A DNA stretch of 11,576 bases from Verrucomicrobiota bacterium. Lineage in GTDB: Bacteria > Verrucomicrobiota > Verrucomicrobiia > Chthoniobacterales > UBA10450. The position numbers were made by a program, and so were the translations under genes. The DNA is taken from assembly GCA_003219355.1 (NCBI GenBank), contig QHOQ01000101.1, positions 4,123 through 15,698 of the forward strand, given 5' to 3'. The notes under the pieces were generated by a model that made no database searches, was not told the origin of the DNA, and was given only the letters and a program-made list of their open reading frames with translations. Below, one piece after another: positions 5,417 to 11,576 of the stretch (the stretch's first letter is position 1; each line of letters begins with the position of its first letter).

Positions 5417-5749
5417 ATGAGCGCTCACCCCGAATCTGAAGATCGATTGTCGGCCTTGCGTGCCGAGGACCACTTCAAAATCTGGAAATCGCTCGAGGAT
5501 CAGCGGGTTTGTATTCTTTGCGAGAAAAAATTCAATGGCCACGAGGTAGAAATAACCTGGTCCGCCCATGGCAGGTACGAGGTTCACTGTCCTACGAAGG
5601 AATGCAATTCAGGGCCACATCAGTGGGTCTATCCGGGAAGTCTACTCATCTCCGATATCATCGGGCCGGACTGCTGGCGTGCCATCGGCAAAGAACGAGA
5701 CCGGCCACCAACCGAGCCGTCGCCACCGCGAAAAGCCAGCCACATATGA
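5417..5749 (+). CDS. Small C4 zinc-ribbon protein, copy 3, coupled to sigma factor
   Basis: A 110-residue protein from ATG 5417 (MSAHPESEDRLSALRAEDHF). It keeps the family layout: a charged helix (DRLSALRAEDHFKIWKSLED), C-x2-C (CILCEKKFNG), 22 residues, C-x4-C (CPTKEC), then GPHQWVYPG. It differs at most other positions and has an extra C-terminal part (SDIIGPDCWRAIGKERD) and a Pro/Lys-rich tail. The upstream in-frame extension to 5270 shows no family similarity and overlaps the shared leader, so the ATG was preferred, though its ribosome binding site is weak. The TGA (5747-5749) overlaps the ATG of the sigma-factor gene, implying coupled translation and a functional link. It lacks the H-x3-C-x2-C pattern of classical zinc anti-sigma factors. 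Confidence 0.8.
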   Translation: MSAHPESEDRLSALRAEDHFKIWKSLEDQRVCILCEKKFNGHEVEITWSAHGRYEVHCPTKECNSGPHQWVYPGSLLISDIIGPDCWRAIGKERDRPPTEPSPPRKASHI

Positions 5750-6345
5750 TTAGGTCTGTTCTTGATCAGCCAGGAGTGTCATCGGTGCCAGACGAGGCGT
5801 TGATGAAAGACATTTCGCGTCAGCGGCACGCCGCGCTCACCGAGCTGTACGGGCGACACGGGCAAAGGCTCAAAGCAATGATCGACAGCGTCGTTCATGA
5901 AGAAGCGGAGGCGGGTGACGTCTTACAAGAGACTCTTCTCCAGATTTGGAATGAGGCAGATCACTATTCACCGAAGGCCGGCAAACCGCTCGGCTGGATG
6001 ATGACAATCGCGCGTCGCCGGGCCATCGATCGTTTACGCAGGCGACAGGCTTATTCTCGAGCGCGGGAGTGTTACGGAAAACGAATATTGCAATATTCAC
6101 AGAATCCGCGGCGCAAGGCGGATGAAGAATTTGTCTTGAATGATCTCCGTCGTTTTCTGGAGAAACGACTGCGAACACTACCCCAATTTCAGCGTCAGGC
6201 GGTCGAGCTTGCTTTTATGAAAGGGCTTAGTCACAGCGAAATTGCAACCGCGACGCATGCGCCTCTTGGGACCGTAAAAACGCGTTTGGAATTAGGCCTG
6301 CAAAAATTGACCCAGGCGATCAAACCGTTGCGTCATAAAATCTGA
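5746..6345 (+). CDS. ECF-type RNA polymerase sigma factor (sigma-70 family)
   Basis: A 199-residue sigma factor. Region 2 spans about residues 27-101: ALTELYGRHG, the core-binding-type GDVLQETLLQIW (57-68), and WMMTIARRRAIDRLRRRQ (84-101), the part that contacts the -10 element. A linker of about 35 residues is followed by region 4 (about 138-190), with LPQFQRQAVELAFMKGLSHS and the helix-turn-helix HSEIATATHAPLGTVKTRL (163-181) that reads the -35. There is no region 1 or 3, as in extracytoplasmic-function sigma factors. The start at ATG 5746 is favoured by its ATGA overlap with the zinc-ribbon gene; it has no Shine-Dalgarno of its own. No typical anti-sigma gene follows; the next gene is 229 bases away. 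Target genes are unknown. Confidence 0.93.
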   Translation: MIRSVLDQPGVSSVPDEALMKDISRQRHAALTELYGRHGQRLKAMIDSVVHEEAEAGDVLQETLLQIWNEADHYSPKAGKPLGWMMTIARRRAIDRLRRRQAYSRARECYGKRILQYSQNPRRKADEEFVLNDLRRFLEKRLRTLPQFQRQAVELAFMKGLSHSEIATATHAPLGTVKTRLELGLQKLTQAIKPLRHKI

Positions 6346-6398
6346 TTGGTGACGATTTCTGGGAATCCACTGGAGGAAATAAATTTCAAGGCGCTGCG

Positions 6399-6430
6399 GC
6401 TCCGGTGAATGACCTGGGCGAAGCCGGAGC
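6399..6430 (+). terminator. Possible stem-loop after the sigma-factor gene
   Basis: GCTCCGG (6399-6405) and CCGGAGC (6424-6430) can pair, with an 18-base loop and wobble pairs at the ends. It lies 53 bases after the sigma stop. A T-run (CTTTT) occurs about 10 bases further on rather than directly after the stem, so this is a weak terminator candidate. Nothing else was found in 6346-6540. Confidence 0.3.
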
Positions 6431-6540
6431 TCGGCTAGGGCTTTTAAATTGATTAGAAAGTCAGGCCGTTAAAGCATTTAGTCAGCCATCCTTCTTGATT
6501 TTTCGCGTTCAACGATTCAGCCGTTCCGCGCGTCAACCCT

Positions 6541-6568
6541 TTGAACCGTTTCGTTATCGTGGTATGTT
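6541..6568 (+). promoter_or_regulatory. Candidate promoter for the glutaredoxin-like gene (leaderless type)
   Basis: TTGAAC (6541-6546) and TATGTT (6563-6568) are separated by 16 bases and resemble a housekeeping -35/-10 pair. A start about 7 bases later would fall on or beside ATG 6575. The absence of a Shine-Dalgarno fits a leaderless transcript. Both hexamers are imperfect. Confidence 0.35.
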
Positions 6569-6574
6569 CAGTAA

Positions 6575-6910
6575 ATGCAAACGCCTGAAATTACTGCTTA
6601 TCTGAAGACTTATTGTGGCTGGAGCGCTGGCGTCCGTGCCGTGCTCACAAAATACAATCTTCGTTATATAGAGAAGGACATCATCCAGAATCCGGCGTTT
6701 CGCTGGGAGATGGAAACCAAGAGTGGACAGCCGCTTTCGCCTTGTGTTGAAATTAATGGGGAAATGCTTCCAGATGTCAGCGGCGAGGAAGTCGAGAAAT
6801 ATTTGATCGACAATAAGATTGTTCAGGCGAGTGATGCCACAACGGATGTTCCAACGAACGCTCCCTGCCCGCCCGAGCAACACGAAAGCGAAGTGAAGTT
6901 ACGCTTTTAG
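6575..6910 (+). CDS. Glutaredoxin-like protein with CGWS monothiol motif
   Basis: A 111-residue thioredoxin-fold protein. It starts MQTPEITAYLKTYCGWSAGV. The active-site position has C14-G-W-S17, a CxxS arrangement like CGFS monothiol glutaredoxins, at the usual place after the first strand. A helix (VRAVLTKYNL), the second strand (RYIEKDI), then SPCVEING (55-62) with the expected cis-proline (Pro56), and GEEVEKYL follow. The usual TVP before the cis-proline and the GG-D glutathione-contact region are altered (LSPCV; LPDVSGEE). Family members reduce mixed disulphides or carry Fe-S clusters; which applies here is not decidable. A polar tail of about 30 residues with Cys98 extends the fold. No Shine-Dalgarno is present. 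Confidence 0.82.
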   Translation: MQTPEITAYLKTYCGWSAGVRAVLTKYNLRYIEKDIIQNPAFRWEMETKSGQPLSPCVEINGEMLPDVSGEEVEKYLIDNKIVQASDATTDVPTNAPCPPEQHESEVKLRF

Positions 6911-6912
6911 TG

Positions 6913-6982
6913 CGTTGGAGCATTGAAGAGTTGAACGTTACAGGCGATTCGCCTCTCCAACGTTTTGATCCTTTGACTCTTC
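6913..6982. repeat. Nested inverted repeats between glutaredoxin-like and PBP genes
   Basis: CGTTGGAG (6913-6920) pairs exactly with CTCCAACG (6955-6962). AGGCGA (6942-6947) pairs with TCGCCT (6949-6954) inside it. GAAGAGT (6925-6931) is the reverse complement of ACTCTTC (6976-6982). TTTT follows the outer stem at 6963. The first structure could end transcription of the upstream gene; the alternative pair would overlap it. It fills most of the 76-base gap. Confidence 0.45.
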
Positions 6983-6986
6983 ACCA

Positions 6987-9161
6987 ATGAAACTCTTTGC
7001 TCGCGCGCGCACTCGAGCTGCAAAAAAACGCGGCTACAGTCGCCTTCTCCGATACGGCTGGAAGATAAGCCTTCTCGTTCTGATCGTGGCGGGCAGTGTT
7101 GCCGTTTTTCTATTTTACGCAGGATGGGCGGCCACGTTCGAAATGAAGAAGGTCGGCGAAATGCCGGAGCGCAATACCGTTTTGGATGTTGACGGAAAAA
7201 TTTATAGTCGTCTTGCTGGCGCAAACCGGTTGAAGGTTTCACTCAGCGAAGTCTCACCCTTTTTCATCACTGCTGTGTTGGCGCGTGAAGACGCTCGCTT
7301 CTATCAACATGGAGGCATCGATTGGCGCGGAATCCTGCGGGCGCTTGCTCGTGATATTCTAAGTCGCTCGGCCAAAGAAGGCGCGAGCAGCATTACCCAG
7401 CAGCTCGCACGAAACAGCCTTCCGCTCGGAGGCCGCACCATTAGTCGAAAATTACTGGAAGCGTTGGTGGCTCTGCGCATCGAGCGTGAGTTCAGCAAGC
7501 AGCAGATTTTGGAGCTTTACATTAATCGCATCTATTTCGGTACTGGCTGCTACGGAGTTGAAACAGCTTCACAAGCATATTTTGGCAAGAGCGCGTCGAA
7601 ACTGAATCTTCCCGAAGCCGCGCTTCTCGCCGGGCTGATTCGAAGTCCTAATCGTTTTTCTCCGCTGAAGAATCCGGAAGGCGCCGCCGCGCAACGCAAT
7701 GCCGTTCTGGATCGCATGGTTCAATGGAAAAAACTTTCGCCGGAGCAAGCCGAGCAGGCAAAGATCGCGAAAATCACACCGCATCCCCGACGTTTGTCCT
7801 TTATCCAGGAAAATTATGCGATGGACGCGGTTCAGCGCGATTTGAACCTCCTGCTAACCCAAGACCAGATCGATAATGGCGGGCTTTTTATTTACACAAC
7901 GCTCGATCCGGCCGTGCAAAATGCCGCGCAACAGGCGCTCGAGACTCAGCTCACAAAAATTGAGCATCAATCCAATTTCCATCATCCGCTGAAGGCAAAT
8001 TATCAGCCACCGGAAACGGGCGATGATTCAGCAATGCCTTATCTCCAGGGTGCGGTCGTGACGATTGACAACGCCAGCGGTGGCATTCGCGCACTTGTCG
8101 GCGGTCGCGATTACTCGCAAAGTAAATTCAATCGCGCGCTCGCGCCCACAAACCGACAGGTTGGTTCTGCTTTTAAACCGTTCGTTTACACGCTTGCGTT
8201 CAGTCATGGGCTTTTGCCGGGAGCCGCCATCAGCGATGGCCCGATACAACCCGGAGAAATTGACGGCGCCGGAAATTGGTCTCCAGGAAATTCCGATGGG
8301 ACTTACGGCGGCATCCAGCCTTGCTCGTACGGTCTCATCCATTCACGCAACACCATGAGCGTCCGCGTGGGTCAATTCGCCGGGCTTGACTCCGTGCAGA
8401 AAGTTGCGACCACGCTCGGTCTTGCCCAAAATGTTTCGCGCGGACCTGCGATGTACATCGGCTCGTTCGAGACAAATCTTAAAGACCTTACCGCCGCTTA
8501 CTCGGTTTTTCCGAATTCCGGGGTGCGCAAGCAGGCTTACATCATCGAACGCATCGACAACCAACAGCATCAACCGATTTACCGGGCAGCGCATATTTCC
8601 GCACCGGTGCTCGATCCGAGCGCGGCGTGGATGAGCTCTCAATTAATGGAAGAAGTTTTGACCCGCGGGACAGCCGCGAGCGCGAGATCGTTGGGCTTCA
8701 GTTTGCCGGCGGCTGGCAAAACCGGCACGACCAATGATTACAAAGACGCGTGGTTTCTCGGTTACACGAGTACGCTCACCTGCGGCGTTTGGGTTGGCTT
8801 CGATCAACCGGCGACGATTATTCCGCATGGCTATGGCGCCGCGCTGGCACTGCCGGTCTGGACCCAAGTGATGAACAACGCGGCAGAGCGTTATCCGGCG
8901 CAGCAGTTGCAACCGACGATGCCGATCCAGCGCGCCACAGTCTGTTCCATCTCAAATCAGCTCGCCACTACCGGCTGCCAGGCGGTCGGGACCGCCTACG
9001 ACATTGATTTGCCCGCCGACAAGGTGCCGACTGTCGCGTGTGAAGTGCATGGCGGCGAACAGATGCCGTTTGCTCAACAGCTGCAGGGTCTTCCCCAAAA
9101 GGCGGCGACCCTTCCGAACCGTTTCTTCCGTTCGTTCCGCAAACTTTTTGGCGGAAGATAG
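6987..9161 (+). CDS. Class A penicillin-binding protein (PBP1-type glycosyltransferase/transpeptidase)
   Basis: A complete 724-residue bifunctional peptidoglycan synthase. A basic cytoplasmic tail (1-26) is followed by one membrane anchor (about 27-48). The GT51 glycosyltransferase domain (about 60-240) shows the catalytic Glu101 in EDARFYQHGG, GASSITQQLARN (132-143), REFSKQQILELYINRIYFG (167-185), and YFGKSASKLNLPEAALLAGL (198-217). The transpeptidase domain (about 350-640) has the nucleophile motif S394-A-F-K397, S453-R-N455 and K578-T-G-T581. A C-terminal part contains three cysteines (653, 664 and 684) in a pattern common to PBP1-type tails. It polymerises lipid II and cross-links peptides on the outer face of the membrane. 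The start has no clear Shine-Dalgarno. It ends 3 bases from the convergent nucleotidyltransferase gene. Confidence 0.97.
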   Translation: MKLFARARTRAAKKRGYSRLLRYGWKISLLVLIVAGSVAVFLFYAGWAATFEMKKVGEMPERNTVLDVDGKIYSRLAGANRLKVSLSEVSPFFITAVLAREDARFYQHGGIDWRGILRALARDILSRSAKEGASSITQQLARNSLPLGGRTISRKLLEALVALRIEREFSKQQILELYINRIYFGTGCYGVETASQAYFGKSASKLNLPEAALLAGLIRSPNRFSPLKNPEGAAAQRNAVLDRMVQWKKLSPEQAEQAKIAKITPHPRRLSFIQENYAMDAVQRDLNLLLTQDQIDNGGLFIYTTLDPAVQNAAQQALETQLTKIEHQSNFHHPLKANYQPPETGDDSAMPYLQGAVVTIDNASGGIRALVGGRDYSQSKFNRALAPTNRQVGSAFKPFVYTLAFSHGLLPGAAISDGPIQPGEIDGAGNWSPGNSDGTYGGIQPCSYGLIHSRNTMSVRVGQFAGLDSVQKVATTLGLAQNVSRGPAMYIGSFETNLKDLTAAYSVFPNSGVRKQAYIIERIDNQQHQPIYRAAHISAPVLDPSAAWMSSQLMEEVLTRGTAASARSLGFSLPAAGKTGTTNDYKDAWFLGYTSTLTCGVWVGFDQPATIIPHGYGAALALPVWTQVMNNAAERYPAQQLQPTMPIQRATVCSISNQLATTGCQAVGTAYDIDLPADKVPTVACEVHGGEQMPFAQQLQGLPQKAATLPNRFFRSFRKLFGGR

Positions 9162-9164
9162 GGT

Positions 9165-9767
9165 TCATTTTACCTCCGTTAGGCTGGTATAATCGGCCGC
9201 GGTGTCGATGTCGATCCTATCCTTCGGAAACGGAAATTTGGCCACGCGTTTGCGATTCCGCAGGATAATCGATTTCGCCCCGTTCGAGTACTCGAGCGCC
9301 AGCAATTCTGAAAAACAAGAGCGATCAAAAAGCGCCGGAATCCCGAGCGTAGCCGAGTAACTCGAAGCCACGATCGCTTTATTCGTCTTCTCGCGTAGCG
9401 CGAAGAGCCGCTTGATTACCCCGGTGTCGACGAATGGTTGATCGCAAGCAAGAAGCGCGATCGCGTTGAGTCTTGGTTCCATCTCAATCAAGCCTTGTAC
9501 GCCCACCCGAATCGAACCTCCGATTCCGGCGGACCAATTGTGATTTTCAAAAATCTTTGCGCTTGTGTCCCCTAATTGGGCTTTAACTTTTTTGGCATAA
9601 CTGCCGATAACAACTCCGATTGGCTCGCAGCCCGCCTCACTAGCATGATCGACCATGCGGTGAACGAGACTCTGCCCGCCAAAATGAAGTAACTGCTTTG
9701 GCTGGCCGACCGCGAAATAACAAATAGAAAGAGCCGCCGAAGCCTTTAGTTTTCTCTGCTTATGCAA
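9165..9767 (-). CDS. MobA/MocA-like nucleotidyltransferase with altered N-terminal loop (possibly decaying)
   Basis: A 200-residue open frame whose body fits the molybdenum cofactor cytidylyltransferase-type NTP-transferase family: QPKQLLHFGGQSLVHRMVDH (22-41), IGVVIGSYAKKV, NHNWSAGIGGSIRVGV (75-90), ALLACDQPFV (104-113, Asp109 in the metal-binding position), ATLGIPALF (139-147) and a final DIDTAADY. The family transfers CMP or GMP to molybdopterin or handles related sugars. The nucleotide loop normally read as LAAGxSxRxGxPK is here AALSICYFAVGQPK: the loop glycine and the arginine are missing although Lys24 remains. The only upstream start is TTG 9767, directly after a stop and overlapping the divergent gene. 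Either the start region is damaged or the protein has a changed activity. No molybdenum-enzyme genes are nearby. Confidence 0.75.
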   Translation of the reverse strand: MHKQRKLKASAALSICYFAVGQPKQLLHFGGQSLVHRMVDHASEAGCEPIGVVIGSYAKKVKAQLGDTSAKIFENHNWSAGIGGSIRVGVQGLIEMEPRLNAIALLACDQPFVDTGVIKRLFALREKTNKAIVASSYSATLGIPALFDRSCFSELLALEYSNGAKSIILRNRKRVAKFPFPKDRIDIDTAADYTSLTEVK

Positions 9768-11576
9768 TCACTGCGGCGGCGTAAGGCAGCCCAAGGGCGG
9801 AAGAGATCTAAAGTTTGGAGGCCGGCGGCGCAAGCTACGGTGATCGTTGTTGCGGTTGCTTTGGTTTACCTGCCTGCGCTCCACGCAGGTTTTGTTTGGG
9901 ACGACGAGCAACTCATAACCGGCAACCCTCTATTAAGAAATTTTGCCGGCCTGGCGGAGATTTGGTCGGGTGGAAGAACTGCGGATTACTTCCCAATTAC
10001 CAATACGGTGTTTTGGGTCGAGCACCATCTTTTCGGTGACAATGCGGCTGGTTATCATGCGGTCAACATTCTTCTCCAAGCGACCGATGCGGTCCTTGTT
10101 TGGCTGGTTTTGCGGCGGTTGAAAGTGCCGGGCGCGTGGCTGGCCAGTCTAATCTTCGGGATCCATCCCGTGCACGCAGAATCGGTGGCGTGGATTTCCG
10201 AACTAAAAAACGTCCTGTCGATGTTCTTTGTTTTAGTGTCGATCTTTTGCTTCCTTGCAATCGAGGAGAAACGTCTGCTCGATGCATTCCCCGAATACAT
10301 CGCGTCCCTGGTTTTCTTTTTGTTAGCGCTTCTCTCAAAGACACAGGCCGTGTTTCTGCCGGTCGTCCTGCTGCTTTGCGCATGGTGGCGCGGATCGCGT
10401 TCCGAAACTGCGAAGACCATAAGCTTCCGTCGCGAGATGATTCGAACGTGTCCGTTCTTTCTGATGGCGGCCGTTTTTAGTCTGGTAACAATTTGGTTTC
10501 AAAATCGCGGTGTCGGCGATGAGGAGATTATTATTGGGTCGATCATTCGGCGGTTCGCCAACGCCGGCATGGCCGTTTGGTGGTATGCGGGCAAAGTCTT
10601 TGTCCCCGTCCGATTGATGTCGATCTATCCGAAATGGCGATTCGATTCTCCCCAGTTGTTGGAATGGCTGCCTTTAATTGCACTGCTTAGCCTGCTCGCC
10701 ATTTTCTGGTTGTGGCGGAATCGGGGAGCACGCGGCGCGTTTCTTGCCCTGGCCTGTTTCGTCGTCGCGCTCTTGCCGACGCTCGGATTCGTTCGCATGG
10801 CTTATCTGCGCAGCGGTACACTCGTTGCGGATCATCACCAGTATTTTGCCGATGTTTCCTTGATCGCCTTCCTCACCGCGGGTGTCGCATCTGTGTGGGG
10901 ATGGCGGCAACGCGGAGCTAAGATCGCAACGATCGCCATTATCTTATCGCTGCTCGGCGCGATGGGGACCTATACCTACGGACGAGCGGAAATTTATCGC
11001 AGCGAAGAAACTCTTTGGCGGGACAACCTTTCCAAGAATCCCGACGCGTGGCAGGCGCAGATCCGATTGGGGCAGCTTTTTTTCAAACAAGAACGATACA
11101 CGGAAGCGGTTTACCATTGCGAACGAGCCGTCCAGTTGAAGCCGGAGTTGGCGGACAACCGCAACTTGCTCGGACTGGTTTATTGCCGCCTGAGTCGATT
11201 CGACGAAGGAATTGCAGAATATCGGAAAGCATTGCAATTGAAAGAGACGAAATCGCTGACCGCCAGGGGCAACGACGTCGCGACAATTCGAACCAACCTC
11301 GCAAATGCCCTGACGATGACGGCGAATAATCTCAGCCATTCCGTCTCGGCGATCCCGGACGAAGCGATGCGGAGGTATGAGGAAGCGATCCATGAATACG
11401 AAAGAGCGCTAGAGCTGGAACCGCAGCAGCCCGCCATTCATCGCAACCTCGGATTGCTTCTGGCCAGACTTGGTCGATATGATGAAGCGGCAGCGCACCT
11501 GCGGGCTACGTTACAGATTGTGCCCGACGAGCCGCTCGCGCGCGAAACGCTCGATGCGATCGAGGCGAGCAAGCGT
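9762..11576 (+). CDS. TMTC-like membrane glycosyltransferase with TPRs (partial, C-terminus outside window)
   Basis: A 605-codon open frame from ATG 9762 that runs off the right edge. A basic N-terminus is followed by a first span (about 25-43), then FVWDDEQL (44-51) with the acidic pair of GT-C-fold enzymes in the first outer loop. DYFPITN (75-81), HHLFG, and HPVHAESVAWISELKNVLS (135-153), a strong TMTC-type signature, come next. Further spans follow, with LSKTQAVFLPVVLLL (191-205) and VADHHQYFADV (355-365). From about 425 onward the protein is TPR-like (DAWQAQIRLGQLFFKQERYT; RNLLGLVYCRLSRFDEGIAE; HRNLGLLLARLGRYDEAAAH). Such enzymes move mannose or other sugars from a lipid carrier; the acceptor here is unknown. 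No Shine-Dalgarno is seen, and the start overlaps the divergent gene by 6 bases. Confidence 0.9.
   Translation, partial: MQSLRRRKAAQGRKRSKVWRPAAQATVIVVAVALVYLPALHAGFVWDDEQLITGNPLLRNFAGLAEIWSGGRTADYFPITNTVFWVEHHLFGDNAAGYHAVNILLQATDAVLVWLVLRRLKVPGAWLASLIFGIHPVHAESVAWISELKNVLSMFFVLVSIFCFLAIEEKRLLDAFPEYIASLVFFLLALLSKTQAVFLPVVLLLCAWWRGSRSETAKTISFRREMIRTCPFFLMAAVFSLVTIWFQNRGVGDEEIIIGSIIRRFANAGMAVWWYAGKVFVPVRLMSIYPKWRFDSPQLLEWLPLIALLSLLAIFWLWRNRGARGAFLALACFVVALLPTLGFVRMAYLRSGTLVADHHQYFADVSLIAFLTAGVASVWGWRQRGAKIATIAIILSLLGAMGTYTYGRAEIYRSEETLWRDNLSKNPDAWQAQIRLGQLFFKQERYTEAVYHCERAVQLKPELADNRNLLGLVYCRLSRFDEGIAEYRKALQLKETKSLTARGNDVATIRTNLANALTMTANNLSHSVSAIPDEAMRRYEEAIHEYERALELEPQQPAIHRNLGLLLARLGRYDEAAAHLRATLQIVPDEPLARETLDAIEASKR

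Noticed and set aside
5509..5745. Upstream 79-codon extension of the sigma factor
   Set aside because: It overlaps the zinc-ribbon gene in another frame, and sigma region 2 begins well after ATG 5746.
9735..9780. Alternative minus-strand frame that might encode the missing nucleotide loop (AVIA, stop, AEKTKGFGG)
   Set aside because: It resembles the loop only loosely, contains a stop codon and would need an unexplained insertion before QPKQLL; not strong enough to call a frameshift.
9815..10039. Short plus-strand open frame inside the glycosyltransferase
   Set aside because: It lies out of frame within a 605-codon reading frame with clear TMTC-type motifs.
1..11576. CRISPR array, tRNA, rRNA, transposase or phage genes
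   Set aside because: No regularly spaced repeats, cloverleaf-like or rRNA-like sequence, or mobile-element protein motifs were seen on either strand by eye.

Overview
The window looks like chromosomal DNA from a free-living, probably soil, member of the Verrucomicrobiota, perhaps near the Chthoniobacterales. That placement is inferred from moderately GC-rich coding DNA, a large TMTC-like membrane glycosyltransferase with TPRs, and small stress-type families (DUF3309, DUF1328, CsbD, DUF3008) mixed with lineage-type hypothetical proteins. No rRNA, tRNA, CRISPR array, transposase or phage gene was recognised.

Left part (1-1960): on the minus strand, a small C4 zinc-ribbon protein gene runs by an ATGA overlap into a conserved hypothetical gene that leaves the window. 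Next come a minus-strand pair (small lipoprotein, then a DUF3309 miniprotein), a second DUF3309 gene, and on the plus strand a DUF1328 miniprotein and a 34-residue single-span membrane peptide with a very good ribosome binding site. Several of these genes are too short for routine ORF calling.

Middle (2000-4600): a Gfo/Idh/MocA-family oxidoreductase (minus) lies divergent from a CsbD-like protein. A DUF3008 basic protein and an MgtC/SapB membrane protein follow. The MgtC gene converges, with a 22-base overlap, on a second copy of the hypothetical gene seen at the left edge.

Zinc-ribbon/sigma block (4600-6345): two more zinc-ribbon genes stand in tandem on the plus strand. The third is joined by an ATGA overlap to an ECF-type sigma factor. 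All three zinc-ribbon genes carry a related 42-base leader at a similar distance before the start codon. This small duplicated, re-partnered family is the least explained part of the window.

Right part (6346-11576): a glutaredoxin-like monothiol protein and a complete class A penicillin-binding protein lie on the plus strand. A MobA/MocA-like nucleotidyltransferase with an abnormal N-terminal nucleotide loop lies on the minus strand. A TMTC-like multi-span glycosyltransferase with TPRs continues past the right edge. Apart from the short overlaps, genes are separated by gaps of 3 to about 290 bases, and no gene-free stretch exceeds 300 bases.
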